Assembly: GCA_000432135.1 (NCBI GenBank)
Contig: HF990539.1
Location: 35,022-42,562 of the forward strand
Reading direction: 5' to 3'
From: Firmicutes bacterium CAG:124
GTDB lineage: Bacteria > Bacillota > Clostridia > Oscillospirales > Oscillospiraceae
DNA: 7,541 nt
Of the stretch, positions 5,737 to 7,541 are shown piece by piece. The first letter of the stretch is position 1; every line of letters begins with the position of its first letter. The position numbers and the translations under genes were made by a program. The notes below the pieces were generated by a model. It made no database searches. It saw only the letters and a program-made list of their open reading frames with translations, and was not told the DNA's origin.

Positions 5737-6594
5737 CTATTTGCTGAATTTCTTTCGAATTTCAGCCTGTTGGCCGCAGGTCATTTTTCCCTCCGGACAT
5801 TTGCCGGAGACGAAGCACGTCGGGCCGTAGAGACTGAACAGGAGCGGCGAGGTCTTCCGCAGCGCCGCAAGCGCGGCGCAGGCCGCGTCTCGGATCTCCC
5901 ACTGGGCGCGATTGCAGCAGCGCAGGCGGAAAAAGACATACAGCTCCCCAGCGTTCATCGTCGTCAGCACCGGGACAGTCTGCCCGCTGAGCAGCAGATA
6001 GGACAGCACGTCCTCCCCTGCCCCCGCTGCCCGGAGCTGCGCGGCAGCTTCGTCGGCCAAGCGGAACGCTTCGCGGTACTGCGCCTCCATTCCGGCCTGC
6101 CGGACGCTTTCAGGCAGGACATAGCGGTCATAGCGCGCCGTTTTCAGCAGCTCCGGCGCACAGAGCGCCTGCATCCGGTGACGCGTCAGATGCGTGAGCG
6201 CCGCAAGAGACAGTCCGCCGAACTGCAGCGTATAGCTCGCCTGCTCCAGCTCCCGTTTTCGCGGCTGGGCCAAAAGGGATTTGAGCAGCGCCGTCTGCTC
6301 CGGTTCCGTCAGCGGCTGCGGCACATAGCCGCGCGCAAGCTGATACGCGCCGCAGATCAACCCTTCTGCATCCTGCGGCGCAGCAAGAACTGTAACAGCT
6401 GCTTTCGACGCAAGCAGCTGTACCTGCCGCGGGCAGAATGCGTCCGACTGACGATAGGCCTCCGGCTTACGGACAGCCAGAAACGGCAGCTGCGGCTCAC
6501 ACCGCGCGAACAGGGTCTCGACGCTGCCGCTCACACTGCGCAAACAGGCTCTCGCCCAGCGCACGCAGCTCCGGAATGCGGCTGCCGCGTCCAT
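5737..6594 (-). CDS. ThyX-like protein, C-terminal domain fragment (second frame of a frameshifted gene)
   Basis: This frame of 285 codons carries the second half of a two-domain protein related to flavin-dependent thymidylate synthase, which converts dUMP to dTMP using FAD and methylenetetrahydrofolate. Family features are GLSLAALTHLTRHR with the RHR triad (138-140), TTMNAGELYVFFRLR (211-225), RAQWEIR (229-235) and a C-terminal GPTCFVSGKCPEGKMTCG block (257-274). About the first 24 residues are a shadow of the upstream frame; homologous sequence begins near 6522 (VETLFARCEPQLPFL). There is no ribosome binding site before the ATG at 6594, so independent translation is unlikely. Dropping base 6523 joins it to the preceding frame. 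The second serine block of the ThyX signature is missing (after RHR comes MQALCAPELL), and the usual NAR is NAG. Either this is a pseudogene fragment or the frame break is a sequencing error. Confidence 0.75.
   Translation of the reverse strand: MDAAAAFRSCVRWARACLRSVSGSVETLFARCEPQLPFLAVRKPEAYRQSDAFCPRQVQLLASKAAVTVLAAPQDAEGLICGAYQLARGYVPQPLTEPEQTALLKSLLAQPRKRELEQASYTLQFGGLSLAALTHLTRHRMQALCAPELLKTARYDRYVLPESVRQAGMEAQYREAFRLADEAAAQLRAAGAGEDVLSYLLLSGQTVPVLTTMNAGELYVFFRLRCCNRAQWEIRDAACAALAALRKTSPLLFSLYGPTCFVSGKCPEGKMTCGQQAEIRKKFSK
6490..6556 (-). repeat. Imperfect tandem duplication with 34-bp period at the ThyX-like frame break
   Basis: Copies at 6490-6522 and 6524-6556 match at 28 of 33 positions and are separated by the single base 6523. 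They encode ESLFAQCERQ and ETLFARCEPQ in different frames. The period of 34, not 33, is what shifts the frame. Confidence 0.85.
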
Positions 6595-7111
6595 AGGTCA
6601 GCTCGTTCATCACGTGCACAAGCTCCCGTGCATTCATGGAGCAGAAGAAATTGCTGCAAAAGCAGTACGGCAGGACGAAACGCGCGTCCTCCTTCGGAAT
6701 GCCCGCAGCCTCCAGCGCGTCATAGGTGCGGAACAGCGATGCTGCCGTGTTTTCAAATACCACCCGCTGTGCGTCGTCCGCAAAAGCAGGCGAAACATAC
6801 CCGGCCTTGGAAAAATCGACGTAGCGCCGGGATTTGACCGTAAACGAGGCCAGCCGGAACTCGATCAGAAACTGCTCCGCCAGAACGGAGACATTTTCAA
6901 ACGATAAGTTTACATAACAATGCTCCAGTACCGAGGTATGCCCGGACGAGAGCACTTTGCCGATCAGCTTTTCATTCTTTTCCTGCCCGGCGGCCAGTGA
7001 TTTCGCATAAATCTCGCCCGCCGTGCCGTCCATCGTGGAGATCCGCCCGCCGGAGGCGATCATCGCAGCCGCTTCCGGGCTGACATTCAAAATTGATACA
7101 CTTCCCTGCAT
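6497..7111 (-). CDS. ThyX-like protein, N-terminal domain fragment (first frame of a frameshifted gene)
   Basis: A frame of 204 codons that starts at ATG 7111 with TGAGGAG 8 nt upstream; that site overlaps the stop of the DUF2344 gene, so the two are translationally coupled. Features of flavin-dependent thymidylate synthase are GHTSVLEH (57-64), EFRLASFTVKSRRYVDF (84-100), which corresponds to RHRxxSxxxxSxRY, and LPYCFCSNFFCSMNARELVH (147-166). The frame ends in an out-of-frame tail (RRDPVRAV) immediately past the duplicated segment. With base 6523 removed, translation continues into the second domain to give about 457 residues. Double-length ThyX-like proteins are known, for example in Chlamydiae. 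In this domain the first Arg-His of the RHR triad are Glu-Phe, while the serine and SRRY part is kept. Thymidylate synthase activity is therefore likely for the family but not assured for this protein. Confidence 0.8.
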   Translation of the reverse strand: MQGSVSILNVSPEAAAMIASGGRISTMDGTAGEIYAKSLAAGQEKNEKLIGKVLSSGHTSVLEHCYVNLSFENVSVLAEQFLIEFRLASFTVKSRRYVDFSKAGYVSPAFADDAQRVVFENTAASLFRTYDALEAAGIPKEDARFVLPYCFCSNFFCSMNARELVHVMNELTYGRGSRIPELRALGESLFAQCERQRRDPVRAV

Positions 7112-7123
7112 AGCTGTTTCTCC

Positions 7124-7541
7124 TCAGCGGAACGGGTTTCCCTGTTCGTCGTAAATTTCCAGCCGTTTGATGCGCGCAAAGTCCGGCTTCTGCTCCGGCA
7201 GATAGCGCTCAATCGCGTTGACCAGCAGCTGCGGGTTGCAGCTTGGATTCTGCGCGGAGACGAGAACCGTCAGCTCCAGCTCCTGCGCGGACGCTTTTCG
7301 CATGGAAAGCCCAAAAATCATGGGCGTGAGATCAAGCTCCGCCTCCCCGCCGCTTTTCGTACGCTTTTTGACAAGCACGGGGCCGCCCGAAAACAGCTCC
7401 GTGATCGTCCGCTCGGCCTGTTCCGGTACACCCCGGTCATATTCCAGCGTGATCTGCGCGCGCAATCGCGTTAGGTGCTTGATCTTAACGGTGCTTTCAT
7501 ACGCCTCCAGCACTCGGATGCCTGCGGGCATCGTGCGGTTC
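7124..7541 (-). CDS. DUF2344 / TIGR03936 family radical SAM-associated protein, C-terminal part (5' truncated by window)
   Basis: The frame enters from the window edge and ends at the TGA at 7124, giving 139 visible codons. PAGIRVLEAYE and AQITLEYDRGVP, followed by a TPMIFGLSMRK segment, a string of beta-strand-like stretches and the end RIKRLEIYDEQGNPFR, match what I know of the DUF2344 family (TIGR03936). In Clostridia these proteins are usually encoded beside or fused to B12-binding radical SAM proteins, often near the RNase G and ribosomal protein L21 genes. Their biochemical role is unknown. The ATG at 7531 is probably internal: the preceding codons (Asn-Arg-Thr) continue the frame and a family member would be longer. 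The gene is followed 12 bp later by the ThyX-like gene in the same operon. Confidence 0.85.
   Translation of the reverse strand, partial: NRTMPAGIRVLEAYESTVKIKHLTRLRAQITLEYDRGVPEQAERTITELFSGGPVLVKKRTKSGGEAELDLTPMIFGLSMRKASAQELELTVLVSAQNPSCNPQLLVNAIERYLPEQKPDFARIKRLEIYDEQGNPFR

Noticed and set aside
5129..5830. Plus-strand open frame of 233 codons that a promoter near 5003-5031 might serve
   Set aside because: It runs antisense through the small membrane protein gene and a terminator, with basic low-complexity composition and no ribosome binding site.
6490..6560. Programmed ribosomal frameshift in the ThyX-like gene
   Set aside because: No slippery heptamer or A-rich stretch at the junction. 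The tandem duplication with one extra base explains the break more simply.
5770..6837. Long plus-strand open frame of 355 codons
   Set aside because: It is antisense to the ThyX-like gene, rich in Arg, Gln and Ala as expected for a GC-rich shadow frame, and has no ribosome binding site or recognisable motif.

Overview
The window looks like chromosome from a fairly GC-rich anaerobic Firmicute of class Clostridia, probably Oscillospiraceae/Ruminococcaceae-like. The evidence is strong AGGAGG-type ribosome binding sites, sigma-A-like promoters, and clostridial proteins (a TIGR04086-type membrane protein, a DUF2344/TIGR03936 protein, a double-length ThyX-like protein). It is mostly ordinary core-genome content. 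I see no IS element, prophage, CRISPR array, rRNA or tRNA.

Layout. Positions 1-2618 (minus strand) carry a tight three-gene operon: a MoxR-type AAA+ ATPase, a DUF58 protein and the membrane-spanning N-terminal part of a third protein, which is probably the transglutaminase-like partner and is cut by the window edge. These genes are 4 bp apart or overlap by 4 bp. Divergently, pfkA (2797-3780, plus) has its own good promoter and a strong intrinsic terminator. Convergent to it is xerD (3911-4792, minus), whose promoter lies about 150 bp upstream of its start codon. The roughly 400-bp gap 4793-5200 is much more AT-rich than its surroundings (78 G+C in 240 bases over 4801-5040, about 33%). It holds two long imperfect inverted repeats, the xerD promoter and a possible plus-strand promoter. 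A small four-helix membrane protein (5201-5602, minus) follows. Then comes a terminator, and a two-gene unit read leftward: the 3' end of a DUF2344/TIGR03936 gene (7124-7541) and a two-domain ThyX-like gene (5737-7111).

The most notable result is that the ThyX-like gene is broken into two frames. The break lies at an imperfect tandem duplication with a 34-bp period (two 33-bp copies, 28/33 identical, separated by one base). Removing that one base restores a continuous reading frame of about 457 codons. The two ThyX-like halves also keep complementary parts of the family's signature motifs. The second area worth a look is the AT-rich, hairpin-rich leader and upstream region of xerD. I found no convincing undescribed multi-gene system.
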